Below, one piece after another: positions 35,243 to 43,278 of a DNA stretch of 64,000 nucleotides. The notes below the pieces were generated by a model. It saw only the letters and a list, made by a program, of their open reading frames with translations, ran no database searches and was not told the origin of the DNA. Within the stretch, counting starts at the first letter, position 1. Each line of letters opens with the position of its first letter. Position numbers and translations under genes: made by a program. The DNA is from Mesorhizobium sp. (GTDB lineage Bacteria; Pseudomonadota; Alphaproteobacteria; Rhizobiales; Rhizobiaceae): the NCBI RefSeq assembly GCF_023954305.1, contig NZ_JAMLIG010000001.1, positions 1,798,001-1,862,000 of the forward strand. Direction: 5' to 3'.

Positions 35243-35695
35243 ATGGCAGGACGCTGGTTCGAGCAGTTCGTCGACGGCGAGGTGATCGTTCACGACACGC
35301 GCCGCACGGTCACCGAGACCGACAACGTGCTGTTCACGACGTTGTCGATGAACCCGGCTGCGATCCATCTCGACCACGACTATTCGTCGAGGACGGAGTT
35401 CGGAAAGCCGCTGATGAACTCGGTCTTCACGCTCGGCTTGACCGTCGGCCTGACGATCGCCGACACCACCCTCGGCACCACCGTCGGCAATCTCGGCTTC
35501 GAAGAGGTGAAGTACCCGAAGCCGGTCTTCGCCGGCGATACGATCAGGGCGGAGACCACCGTGCTCACCAAGCGCGAATCGAAGTCGCGGCCGACTCAAG
35601 GGATCGTCACCTTCATCCACCGCGGCATCAACCAGCGCGACGAAGTGGTGTGCGAATGCCGGCGTCTGGCGCTGATGATGAAGGCGCCCGCATGA
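35243..35695 (+). CDS. MaoC family dehydratase (mesaconyl-CoA hydratase-like)
   Basis: This 150-residue single-hotdog protein reads LSMNPAAIHLDHDYSS and FGKPLMNSVFTLGLTVG, as in MaoC proteins adjacent to malyl/citramalyl-CoA lyases. The Asp of the usual D-x4-H dyad is Asn here, while the His is kept, as in some members of this subgroup. It overlaps the CitE-like lyase by ATGA. Together they may hydrate a methyl-branched unsaturated dicarboxyl-CoA (mesaconyl-type) and split the product. This pairing is inference from neighbourhood. Confidence 0.8.
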   Translation: MAGRWFEQFVDGEVIVHDTRRTVTETDNVLFTTLSMNPAAIHLDHDYSSRTEFGKPLMNSVFTLGLTVGLTIADTTLGTTVGNLGFEEVKYPKPVFAGDTIRAETTVLTKRESKSRPTQGIVTFIHRGINQRDEVVCECRRLALMMKAPA

Positions 35696-36561
35696 GGCTG
35701 ACCTCGCTGCTCTTCGTCCCGGCGGACTCGGAGAAGAAGTTCGAGAAGGCCCGCGGCGTCGCAGCCGACGGGCTGATCCTCGACCTGGAGGATTCGGTCG
35801 CGCCGCCGAATAAGGCGGCGGCGCGCGAGACGCTGTCCGGCTGGATCGACGCATCCAACGGTGGGCGGGACTGGAGTTTCTGGGTGCGGGTCAACCCGCT
35901 CGATAGCGGCATGACGGCGGACGATCTGAAGGCGGTGGTGCGTCCCGGTCTGGACGGCATCGTCCTGCCGAAGTCGAACGGCGGCCAGGACGTCGCGACC
36001 CTGTCATTGATGATCGATCCGCTGGAAGCCGCGGCCGGAATGCCGAAGGGCCATGTGAAGATCGTGGTGGTGGCCACCGAGACGGCGGCGGCGATGTTCA
36101 ATCTCGGCTCCTACGCCCCGGCGCATCCGCGGCTGGCAGCCCTGACCTGGGGTGCGGAAGACCTGGGCGCCGTGGTCGGCGCAACCTCCAACAAGGAGGC
36201 CGACGGCAATTGGACCCAGCCCTATCAGCTCGCGCGCTCTCTCTGCCTGTTCGCGGCGGCCAATGCCGGCGTGCAGGCGCTCGACACGCTCTATGCGGAC
36301 TTCCGCAATCCCGAAGGACTTGAAGCCTCGTGCCGCATGTCGCGCCGCGACGGCTTCACCGGGCGGCTCGCGATCCATCCCGACCAGGTTGCCGGCATAC
36401 GCCGTGCCTTTGCGCCGAGCGAGGAGGACGTCGCCCTGGCGCGGCGGATCGTGGCTGCGTTCGACAGCAATCCCGGACTCGGCACGATCGGGCTGGACGG
36501 CAAGATGTACGACATTCCCCACCTCAAACAGGCCCGGCGCACGCTGGCGTCGGTGGGATGA
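35692..36561 (+). CDS. HpcH/HpaI-CitE family lyase (malyl/citramalyl-CoA lyase-like)
   Basis: This 289-residue TIM-barrel lyase has LFVPADSEKKFEKA, the metal-site segment LILDLEDSVAPPNKAAAR, WVRVNPLDSG and LTWGAEDLGAVVGA, and the C-terminal GRLAIHPDQVAGIRRAF. Relatives cleave malyl-, citramalyl- or beta-methylmalyl-CoA into acetyl- or propionyl-CoA plus glyoxylate or pyruvate. With the preceding MaoC it may finish a short branched dicarboxylic fragment. It starts inside the MaoC stop and ends overlapping the ACAD start, so all three are coupled. Confidence 0.85.
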   Translation: MRLTSLLFVPADSEKKFEKARGVAADGLILDLEDSVAPPNKAAARETLSGWIDASNGGRDWSFWVRVNPLDSGMTADDLKAVVRPGLDGIVLPKSNGGQDVATLSLMIDPLEAAAGMPKGHVKIVVVATETAAAMFNLGSYAPAHPRLAALTWGAEDLGAVVGATSNKEADGNWTQPYQLARSLCLFAAANAGVQALDTLYADFRNPEGLEASCRMSRRDGFTGRLAIHPDQVAGIRRAFAPSEEDVALARRIVAAFDSNPGLGTIGLDGKMYDIPHLKQARRTLASVG

Positions 36562-36575
36562 CAGAGGAGGCTATC

Positions 36576-37751
36576 GTGGCAATCAGCGCTGAGGAACGCG
36601 AGGACACGCTCAACTCGATCCGCGAAGGCGTTCGCGGGGTGGTGCGCAAGTTCGACGACGAATACTGGCTGCAGCGCGACGAAGACGGCGTGTTCCCGAA
36701 CGAGTTCCACCGCGCCATGGCAGACGCCGGTTGGCTGGGAATCACCATGCCGGAGGAATATGGCGGGTCGGGCCTCGGCGTTACCGAGGCGGCGATCATG
36801 ATGCACGAGGTCGCCAACAATGGCGGCGGTATGGCGGCGGCCTCGTCGGTACACATCAACCTGTTCGGGCCGCATCCGATCATCGTCTTCGGCAATCACG
36901 AGCAGAAGTCGGAGTGGATACCGCGCCTGGTCGCAGGCAAGGACAAGGTCGCCTTCGGCGTTACGGAGCCGGACGCCGGTCTCGACACGACCCGCATCAA
37001 GACCTTCGCCGAGAAGGTGCCGGGCGGTTACAAGGTGCGCGGGCAAAAGGTCTGGACCTCGACCGCGCAGGTCGCCTCCAAGATCATGCTCTTGACCCGC
37101 ACCACCCGATACGAGGACTGCAAGCGGCCCACCGACGGCATCACCATCTTCTACACCGACCTCGACCGCTCGAAAATCGAGGTGCAGCGCATTCCAAAAA
37201 TGGGCCGCAAGGCGGTGGATTCGAACGCGATCTTCATCGAGGACCTGTTCATCCCCGACGAGCATCGCATCGGCGAGGAGGGCAAGGGCTTCTCCTACAT
37301 CCTGCACTCGCTCAATCCGGAGCGCATCCTGGTCGGCACCGAGGCGGTCGCCATCGGCCGCGATGCACTGTCCCGCGCGGCCAAATATGCGAAGGAGCGC
37401 GTCGTGTTCGGCCGGCCGATCGGCCAGAACCAGGGCATCCAGCACCCACTGGCGGAGCGCTGGATGTATCTGGAATCGGCCTGGCTGATGCTGCTCAAGG
37501 CGGCAGAGCTCTACGATTCCCACAAACCCTGCGGCGCCGAAGCCAATGCCGGCAAGTTCCTCGGCGCGCGCGCCGGCTACGACGCATGCCTGCAGGCCGT
37601 GCTCACCCATGGCGGCTTCGGCTACGCCAAGGAATATCACGTCGAGCGCCTGCTGCGCGAAGTGACCGTGACCCGCATCGCGCCGGTCACCGAACAGCTC
37701 ATCCAGAGCTTCATCGGCGAGAAGGTGCTCGATCTGCCGAAGAGCTACTGA
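36576..37751 (+). CDS. Acyl-CoA dehydrogenase
   Basis: This 391-residue ACAD begins VAISAEEREDTLNS. The FAD segment is VAFGVTEPDAGLDTTR, then VRGQKVWTSTAQVA, and the C-terminus reads THGGFGYAKEYHVERLLRE. The loop that usually holds EGT or GGT reads RIAPVTEQLIQSFIGEKVL, a divergent form. I chose the GTG at 36576, five bases after GAGGAGG; an ATG at 36558 overlaps the lyase stop and would add six residues. It probably supplies the 2-enoyl-CoA for the hydratase/SDR pair downstream. Confidence 0.88.
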   Translation: MAISAEEREDTLNSIREGVRGVVRKFDDEYWLQRDEDGVFPNEFHRAMADAGWLGITMPEEYGGSGLGVTEAAIMMHEVANNGGGMAAASSVHINLFGPHPIIVFGNHEQKSEWIPRLVAGKDKVAFGVTEPDAGLDTTRIKTFAEKVPGGYKVRGQKVWTSTAQVASKIMLLTRTTRYEDCKRPTDGITIFYTDLDRSKIEVQRIPKMGRKAVDSNAIFIEDLFIPDEHRIGEEGKGFSYILHSLNPERILVGTEAVAIGRDALSRAAKYAKERVVFGRPIGQNQGIQHPLAERWMYLESAWLMLLKAAELYDSHKPCGAEANAGKFLGARAGYDACLQAVLTHGGFGYAKEYHVERLLREVTVTRIAPVTEQLIQSFIGEKVLDLPKSY

Positions 37752-37791
37752 CGCGGCCGTAGAAGGCCGGCAAATGAGAACGGAGAGCCAT

Positions 37792-38706
37792 ATGGGTCTG
37801 ATGGACGGTAAGGTCGTACTCGTTACCGGCTCCGCACGCGGGGTGGGAAAGGCGGTCGCGGTCGAGATGGCGCGCGCGGGCGCTGCTGTGGTGGTCAACG
37901 ACCTTGGCGTGTCGCTTTCGGGCCAGAGCGAGACCGACGACCAGCCGGCACTGGAGGTCGTGCGCGAGATCGAGGCCTTCGGCGGGCGTGCCGTGGCCAA
38001 TTTCGGCTCCGTCGCCTCGTGGGATGACGCCCATGCGATGGTGAAGACCGCCATCGACAGCTTCGGCCGCATCGACGCGGTCGTAAACAATGCGGGCAAC
38101 CTGCGCGACGTGCTCTTCCACAAGATGACCGAGGAGGATTTCGATGCGGTCATCGGCGTCCACCTCAAGGGCTCGTTCAACGTCTCGCGCGCCGCTGCCC
38201 CATATTTCAAGGAGCAGGCAAGCGGCGCCTATGTCCACATGGCATCGACCTCGGGCCTGATCGGCAATATGGGCCAGGTGAACTACGCCGCAGCCAAGCT
38301 CGGCATCGTCGCCATGTCGAAGACCATCGCCATGGACATGCAGCGTTTCAACGTGCGCTCCAACGCGGTGGCGCCGTTCGCATGGACGCGCATGGTGTCA
38401 TCGATCCCGACCGACACGCCCGAGCAGCAGAAGCGTGTCGAGGGCTTGAAGAAGCTGATCCCCGAAAAGGTGGCCGCACTCTGCGTCGCGCTCTGCTCGG
38501 ATGCCGCAAAGGAAGTAACGGGCCAGGTGTTCGGGTCTCGCAACAACGAGATCTACCTGTTCTCGCAGCCGCGCCCAATCCGCACCGCGCACACCGCCGA
38601 TGGCTGGACACCGGAGGCGATCATCGAGCGCGTCATCCCCCAGTTCCGCAACGACTTCTATCCGCTGCACCGCTCCGGCGACGTATTCACCTGGGATCCG
38701 GTCTGA
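37792..38706 (+). CDS. SDR, MFE-2-type 3-hydroxyacyl-CoA dehydrogenase
   Basis: This 304-residue SDR has TGSARGVGKAVA, VVNDLGVSLSG, NNAGNLRDVLFHKMTEEDFD and the catalytic MASTSGLIGN with YAAAK. The wording is that of the (3R)-hydroxyacyl-CoA dehydrogenase domain of peroxisomal multifunctional enzyme type 2. The C-terminal 50 residues (after SRNNEIYLF) are also family-typical. I chose the ATG at 37792 after GGAG; an ATG at 37774 is upstream in frame. It overlaps the hydratase 2 gene (TGATG), so the two MFE-2 activities are encoded as separate coupled proteins. Confidence 0.87.
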   Translation: MGLMDGKVVLVTGSARGVGKAVAVEMARAGAAVVVNDLGVSLSGQSETDDQPALEVVREIEAFGGRAVANFGSVASWDDAHAMVKTAIDSFGRIDAVVNNAGNLRDVLFHKMTEEDFDAVIGVHLKGSFNVSRAAAPYFKEQASGAYVHMASTSGLIGNMGQVNYAAAKLGIVAMSKTIAMDMQRFNVRSNAVAPFAWTRMVSSIPTDTPEQQKRVEGLKKLIPEKVAALCVALCSDAAKEVTGQVFGSRNNEIYLFSQPRPIRTAHTADGWTPEAIIERVIPQFRNDFYPLHRSGDVFTWDPV

Positions 38707-39557
38707 TGGCGTTCGACCCGCAGCGGCTGCTCGATTGGGATTTCGGCGAGCAGCACCAAAGCTACGACGCCCGCGACGCGATCCTCTATGCGCTGGGCGT
38801 CGGTCTGCCGTTCCTACCCGGCGAGAGCGGAGACCTGAATTTCCTGCTCGAGGACAGGCTGCGCGTGGTGCCGTCCTTTGCCGTGACTCTGGCCACGCCC
38901 GGCATGTGGCCGAAACGGCCGGAGCTGGAGATCGATTCGGTCAAGGTCCTGCACATGGCCCACGGGGCACGCTTCGAGACGCCGCTGCCGCCCGCCGCCG
39001 ACGTGGTGAGCCGGGCGAAGATCACCGAGCTCTATGATCGCGGCGCGGACAAGGGCGCGGTTTGCGTTCTGCAACGGCAGGTGCGGGACGCGAAGGACGG
39101 CACTGTCTACTGCACCATCGACCAGACGGTAGCAATGCGCGGGAATGGCGGGTTCGGCGGCGCGCCACTGCCGAAGGCCGAGCGGCCGAGGATGCCGGAT
39201 CGGGCGCCGGACCATGTCGAAACCGTCCGGACCTCGCCGCGCGCAGCCCTCATCTACAGGCTGTCGGGCGACTACAACCCGCTGCACGCCGACTACGATG
39301 TGGCCCGCAAGGCGGGTTACGAGCGTCCGATCCTGCACGGCCTCGCCTCCTACGGCACTGCCTGCGCCGTCGTGCTGCGCCGCTTCTGCGGCGGTGATCC
39401 CGCCCGCATGAGGTCGCTCGACCTGCGCTTCGCGGGCCCGGTCGCGCCCGGCGACATGCTCGACTTTACCTGCTGGAAGGACGGCAGCCGGGTCCTGTTC
39501 GACGTCAAGGTCGGTGACGGGACCGTCATCGACCAGGGCGTGTCCGAGATCGCATAG
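38706..39557 (+). CDS. MaoC-like double-hotdog (R)-enoyl-CoA hydratase (hydratase 2)
   Basis: This 283-residue protein has an N-terminal hotdog without motif and a C-terminal hotdog with the hydratase 2 signature SGDYNPLHADYDVARKAGY, followed by PILHGLASYGTA. That is the layout of the hydratase domain of MFE-2. It adds water to trans-2-enoyl-CoA to give the (3R)-hydroxyacyl-CoA that the preceding SDR oxidises. The ATG lies within the SDR stop. MFE-2-type pairs usually serve branched or sterol-like chains, in line with the racemase-like genes. Confidence 0.9.
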   Translation: MAFDPQRLLDWDFGEQHQSYDARDAILYALGVGLPFLPGESGDLNFLLEDRLRVVPSFAVTLATPGMWPKRPELEIDSVKVLHMAHGARFETPLPPAADVVSRAKITELYDRGADKGAVCVLQRQVRDAKDGTVYCTIDQTVAMRGNGGFGGAPLPKAERPRMPDRAPDHVETVRTSPRAALIYRLSGDYNPLHADYDVARKAGYERPILHGLASYGTACAVVLRRFCGGDPARMRSLDLRFAGPVAPGDMLDFTCWKDGSRVLFDVKVGDGTVIDQGVSEIA

Positions 39558-39583
39558 GCCGCATCGAGACGCTGCGAGGCAAA

Positions 39584-40420
39584 ATGAAGACCTGGTTCAT
39601 CACCGGTGCCACCCGGGGGCTCGGTCTCGCTACCGCCCAGGCTGCACTGGCCGCCGGCGATCGGGTGGTGGCGACAGGGCGCGATCTCAGCCGGCTGACG
39701 GACACCCTGGCCGAAGATCCGCACCTTCTTGCGCTTGAGGTGGATGTGACGGACGAGCCAAACATTGAGGCCGCGGTGTCCGTGGCACGCCACCGGTTCG
39801 GCGGCATCGACGTTCTGGTCAACAATGCCGGATACGGCCAGCTTGGCGCCTTCGAAGAGACCTCGCAGGACGCCATCGACCGTCAGTTCGAGACCAACGT
39901 CTTCGGCGTCTTCCGCGTTACCCGTGCCGTGCTGCCGATCATGCGCGCACAACGATCGGGACATGTCATCACCATCTCCTCGATGGTCGGGCTGGTCGGC
40001 GTGGACGGCGGCTCGGTCTACTGCGCGTCGAAGTTCGCCGTTGCCGGCTGGTCGGAAGCGCTCAGCGTCGAGTTGGCCCGCTTCGGCATCCACGCAACCT
40101 CGGTGCATCCCGGCTATTTCCGGACCGACTTCCTCGACCGCAGCTCAATGCGCCTCGCCGACCTCTCGATCGACGATTATCGCGACACGACCGGACGGGC
40201 GACGCGCAGACGCGACTCGGTCAATGGACGGCAGGCGGGCGACCCCGCGGCCTTCGGCAGGGTCATGGTCGAGCTGGCGCACTCGGACAATCCGCCGGTG
40301 CGCTTCGCCGCCGGCAGCGACGCGCTCAAGGTGATGCGCGAGAAGGGGATCGCACTGCAGGAAAGCGCCGATGCATGGGCAGACCTCTCGGCATCGACCG
40401 ATTTTCCATCCGGCGCTTGA
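39584..40420 (+). CDS. SDR family oxidoreductase
   Basis: This 278-residue SDR has ITGATRGLGLAT, NNAGYGQLGAFEE, SSMVGLVGVDGGSVYCASK with the catalytic Tyr-x3-Lys, and VHPGYFRTDFLD. It belongs to the large group of extended-tail oxidoreductases whose C-terminus (about 70 residues after DFLD) is variable and whose substrates are mostly unknown. It is the last gene of the plus operon that starts at 32594, 26 bases after the hydratase. It converges on the phosphatase gene. Confidence 0.83.
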   Translation: MKTWFITGATRGLGLATAQAALAAGDRVVATGRDLSRLTDTLAEDPHLLALEVDVTDEPNIEAAVSVARHRFGGIDVLVNNAGYGQLGAFEETSQDAIDRQFETNVFGVFRVTRAVLPIMRAQRSGHVITISSMVGLVGVDGGSVYCASKFAVAGWSEALSVELARFGIHATSVHPGYFRTDFLDRSSMRLADLSIDDYRDTTGRATRRRDSVNGRQAGDPAAFGRVMVELAHSDNPPVRFAAGSDALKVMREKGIALQESADAWADLSASTDFPSGA

Positions 40421-40430
40421 CCATGTCCGC

Positions 40431-41183
40431 CTATTCGACGAGACGCCGGCGAAGCGTCTCGATATCCTGATCCGACAGGCCCAAAGCGCGCCGCGCATAG
40501 CCGTGCATATCGCCGTAGTCGCGAGCGACTGTCGCGAACATCGCCTCCAGATAGGGTGTATTGGCGGTGATCATCGGTTCGATGAGGCTGTCTGAAACCG
40601 TGCCGTAGTCGACGCCGTGGCTGCGGCGCAGCAGTCGCCGGTAGAGAGCATCCCGCGATGCGTTGGTGGCGAGGTAGTCTTCCATGATGTCGCCGCGCGC
40701 GACACCTAGCAGCTCCAACAACATGGCGACGGCGACGCCCGTCCGGTCCTTGCCGGCGGCGCAATGCACGACGACGAGCGTCTCGGCCTCGATCATGGTC
40801 CGGAAGTAGCGGCGATAGATCGGCGCGAACTCGCCCGGCAGGGTGGCGTAGATGGCCTTCATCACGCCGGCGCATGCCTCCGCCGTCGAGGCCGGATCGG
40901 CAAGCAGGGCATAGAGGTCGCCGTGACGGATCGTATGCGGCTCCGTCACGACGGTGAAGCCTGCCATCGACAGCAGCGGCGACGGACTGCGCGCCTTTTC
41001 CGATTCACTGCGCAGGTCAAAGGCAGTACGAACGTCGAGCCGTCGCATCGTCTCCGCCCCGGCCTCGCCGACGCCTTCGAACGCGCCGCTTCGATAGATC
41101 GATCGAGGCTTGAGCCGCCCGCTTGCCGCCCGATAGTCTGCGACCGAGCGGAAGTTCAGTCCGCCCTCGACGACGATGTCCAT
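40431..41183 (-). CDS. Tyrosine-protein phosphatase family protein
   Basis: This 250-residue protein begins MDIVVEGGLNFRSVADYRAA. It has the dual-specificity phosphatase loop VVHCAAGKDRTGVAVAMLLE (Cys141, Arg147). The family (Y_phosphatase3) removes phosphate from phosphotyrosine, phosphoinositides or small phosphoesters. The cluster also encodes two APH-fold kinases, so a small phosphorylated metabolite is a possible substrate, but that is inference. I chose the ATG at 41183. It is last in the operon ACAD, SDR, phosphatase. Confidence 0.83.
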   Translation of the reverse strand: MDIVVEGGLNFRSVADYRAASGRLKPRSIYRSGAFEGVGEAGAETMRRLDVRTAFDLRSESEKARSPSPLLSMAGFTVVTEPHTIRHGDLYALLADPASTAEACAGVMKAIYATLPGEFAPIYRRYFRTMIEAETLVVVHCAAGKDRTGVAVAMLLELLGVARGDIMEDYLATNASRDALYRRLLRRSHGVDYGTVSDSLIEPMITANTPYLEAMFATVARDYGDMHGYARRALGLSDQDIETLRRRLVE

Positions 41184-41209
41184 GCCGGTCGGCTCTTCTT
41201 CCGGCGCGC

Positions 41210-41971
41210 TCAATAGACCGCCCTGCCGCCGGACAGGTCGAAGGTCGCGCCCGTGTTGAAACTGCATGCAGCCGACGACAGCCATGTCACGAGTTCCGCC
41301 GCCTCCTCCGGGCGGCCCATCCGCTCCATCGGGATTCTGGCTACCGCGGCCGCCATCGCATCCGGCGCCCGCTCGACCGTGTCCGCGACGAGGGGCGTGT
41401 CGAAGACTGTGGGGCAGATGGCGTTCACGAGCACGCCCGTCTTGGCCAGTTCCTTGCCTAGCGCCTTGGTCAGACCGATCACGCCCGACTTCGCCGCGAC
41501 ATAGCCAGCCATGAAGGGATTGCCGTCCTTGCCTGCCTGGCTCGTCGTGTTGACGATGCGGCCCCACCCCTGCGCCACCATGCCTGGCACGAAGGCGCGG
41601 CAGGTGTAGAAAGCGCTGTCGAGGTTGATACCCATGGCCTGGCGCCAATCGTCGTCGGTCAGTTCCGCGAGCGGGGCGACGCGGGTCGAATGACCGGCGC
41701 AGTTGAATAGGATGTCGAGCCCGCCCCATCGCGACAGCAGCGTCTCGGCGGCAGCCGACACTTTGCGCCCGTCGGCGACGTCGACCGTGGCGATATGCAC
41801 CTCACCCAGTGGTTCGAGCTCGCTCCTTGCCTTTTCCAGCTTGGACGGGTTGCGACCCCAAAGCTCCACCGACGCGCCCGACTGCAGATAGAGCCGCGCC
41901 GTGGCGAAGCCGATGCCGGAGCCCCCGCCGGTCACCAGGGCTCGCTTGGTCTTTAGATCGTAGTTGTTCAC
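41210..41971 (-). CDS. SDR family oxidoreductase (FabG-like)
   Basis: This 253-residue classical SDR has TGGGSGIGFATA, FNCAGHSTRV (a variant of NNAG), NTTSQAGKDGNPFMAGYVAA with intact Tyr-x3-Lys, and the C-terminal FDLSGGRAVY. I chose the GTG at 41971; the frame runs upstream to 42409 as a shadow of the ACAD. It follows the ACAD by 32 bases and would oxidise a hydroxyacyl-CoA formed after dehydrogenation and hydration. Confidence 0.85.
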   Translation of the reverse strand: MNNYDLKTKRALVTGGGSGIGFATARLYLQSGASVELWGRNPSKLEKARSELEPLGEVHIATVDVADGRKVSAAAETLLSRWGGLDILFNCAGHSTRVAPLAELTDDDWRQAMGINLDSAFYTCRAFVPGMVAQGWGRIVNTTSQAGKDGNPFMAGYVAAKSGVIGLTKALGKELAKTGVLVNAICPTVFDTPLVADTVERAPDAMAAAVARIPMERMGRPEEAAELVTWLSSAACSFNTGATFDLSGGRAVY

Positions 41972-42003
41972 GTGGATCCCCGCTGGCGTCGTTGAAGGGA
42001 GCG

Positions 42004-43149
42004 CTATGCGAATTCGCGCCCGAGCATGTGGCGTCCGATGATCATCTTCATGATCTGCGGCGTGCCGTCGGCAATGACCTGGCCAAGCACATCCCGCAGC
42101 CTTTGCTCGACGGGAAAATCCTGCGTGTAGCCGTAATGGCCGTGCAGCACGAGGCAGTCGCGGATGACGTCGGCGCAAATTGCCGGCCCCTCGGCCTTGC
42201 ACATCGCGGCTTCGGCGGTGTGGGGCAGACCCTGGTCGCGCAGCCAGAGTGTGCGGTAGCAGAGCCATCTCAGCATTTCGAGCCTGGACCTCGCCTCGGC
42301 CAGCGGGAAGGAAACGCCCTGGTTCTTCGAGACCGGCTGGCCGAACGCCTGCCGCTCCTTGACGTAGGCCACGGTCTCTTCCAGCGTCTGCTCGGCCGCG
42401 CCGAGGCACATCAGGCCGATCAATGCGCGTGTGTAGTCGAAGGTCTGCATCACCTGGGTGAAGCCGGCATTTTCCGGCCCGATCATGTTGGCGGCGGGAA
42501 TACGGACATTGTCCAGGAACAGCGAGCCACGCACGATTCCCTTGGCACCCATGTCGTCATAGGGAGTCCGCGTCAGGCCGGGCGTGTCCAGGGGCAGCAG
42601 GAAGGCCGACACGCCGGCTGCCTTCTTCTCCGGCGCCGTCTTGGCAAACAGGATGCCGGCGCTTGCCGCCATCAGCAGCGTGATCGCCGACTTTTCGCCG
42701 TTGACGACGAAATGGTCACCGTCGCGCACGGCGCTCGTCTTTATGGAGGCTGCATCGGACCCGCAATGCGGCTCGGTCAGCAGCACGCTCAGCACCTTCT
42801 CGCCGGCCGCCAGCGGCCGCAGCCAGGTTTCGCACAGCGACGGTTCGGCAAACCGGGACAGGATGTCGCCGGCGAAGCAGGAGTTCAGGATCCCGTAGCA
42901 GACGTTGAAGTCCCCTTTGGCAACCTGCTCGATCGCCAGTCCGGCATCGAGATAGGAGAGGTCGGCACCGCCGAAATGTTCCGGCACCCGCAGGCCGAAC
43001 AGCCCCATCTGCCCCATCGGCGGCCACACCGCCGCCGGGAATTCGCGATTCCGGTCCCAGCGCGCATAGTGCGGGCGAAGCTCGGTGCGCGCGAATTCGG
43101 CAACCGAGTTCTGCAGCAGCCGCTGGGCCTCCGACGGCGCAAAATCCAT
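42004..43149 (-). CDS. Acyl-CoA dehydrogenase, DGT type (cyclic acyl-CoA candidate)
   Basis: This 381-residue ACAD begins MDFAPSEAQRLLQ. The FAD segment is SVLLTEPHCGSDAAS. The C-terminus reads LHGHYGYTQDFPVEQRLRD and VIADGTPQIMKMIIGR, with Asp where most relatives have the catalytic Glu. It shares long blocks with the ACAD at 11536-12681 (RQAFGQPVSKNQGVSFPLAE, GLPHTAEAAMCK). Cyclohexanecarboxyl-CoA dehydrogenases are plausible relatives. GGGAGG precedes the ATG at 43149; the longer frame to 43170 is not needed. It heads a minus operon. Confidence 0.88.
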   Translation of the reverse strand: MDFAPSEAQRLLQNSVAEFARTELRPHYARWDRNREFPAAVWPPMGQMGLFGLRVPEHFGGADLSYLDAGLAIEQVAKGDFNVCYGILNSCFAGDILSRFAEPSLCETWLRPLAAGEKVLSVLLTEPHCGSDAASIKTSAVRDGDHFVVNGEKSAITLLMAASAGILFAKTAPEKKAAGVSAFLLPLDTPGLTRTPYDDMGAKGIVRGSLFLDNVRIPAANMIGPENAGFTQVMQTFDYTRALIGLMCLGAAEQTLEETVAYVKERQAFGQPVSKNQGVSFPLAEARSRLEMLRWLCYRTLWLRDQGLPHTAEAAMCKAEGPAICADVIRDCLVLHGHYGYTQDFPVEQRLRDVLGQVIADGTPQIMKMIIGRHMLGREFA

Positions 43150-43177
43150 AATCAGACCTCCCGTTCGCAAGCATACC

Positions 43178-43191
43178 GAACGCTAGCGCAA
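43178..43191. promoter_or_regulatory. Candidate operator between divergent ACAD and ligase genes
   Basis: GAACGCTAGCGCAA matches the palindrome at 10 of 14 positions, with a perfect 8-base CGCTAGCG centre. It lies 29 bases from the ACAD start at 43149 and 88 bases from the ligase start at 43279. Confidence 0.5.
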
Positions 43192-43278
43192 TAAAATAGC
43201 CGTTGCGACCCAGCTTGCGCAAGTGAGTTTGACTCATTAGCTTACGATAAGAATGTGTACTAATTCAGAGAGATCGAC

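Noticed and set aside
32453..35854. Long open frame of 1133 codons on the minus strand
   Set aside because: It is the antisense shadow of the HMGS-like/DUF35, thiolase and MaoC genes. Its translation is rich in Arg, His and Gly with no domain, while the plus-strand proteins are clear family members.
33877..36561. Apparent 894-residue plus-strand protein
   Set aside because: Only the last 289 codons encode a real protein (the CitE-like lyase). The upstream part is an off-frame reading of the thiolase and MaoC genes and has no start context.
43236..43249. Further palindrome copy before the ligase at 43279
   Set aside because: ATTAGCTTACGATA matches only 7 of 14 positions, which is no better than expected for AT-rich promoter sequence.
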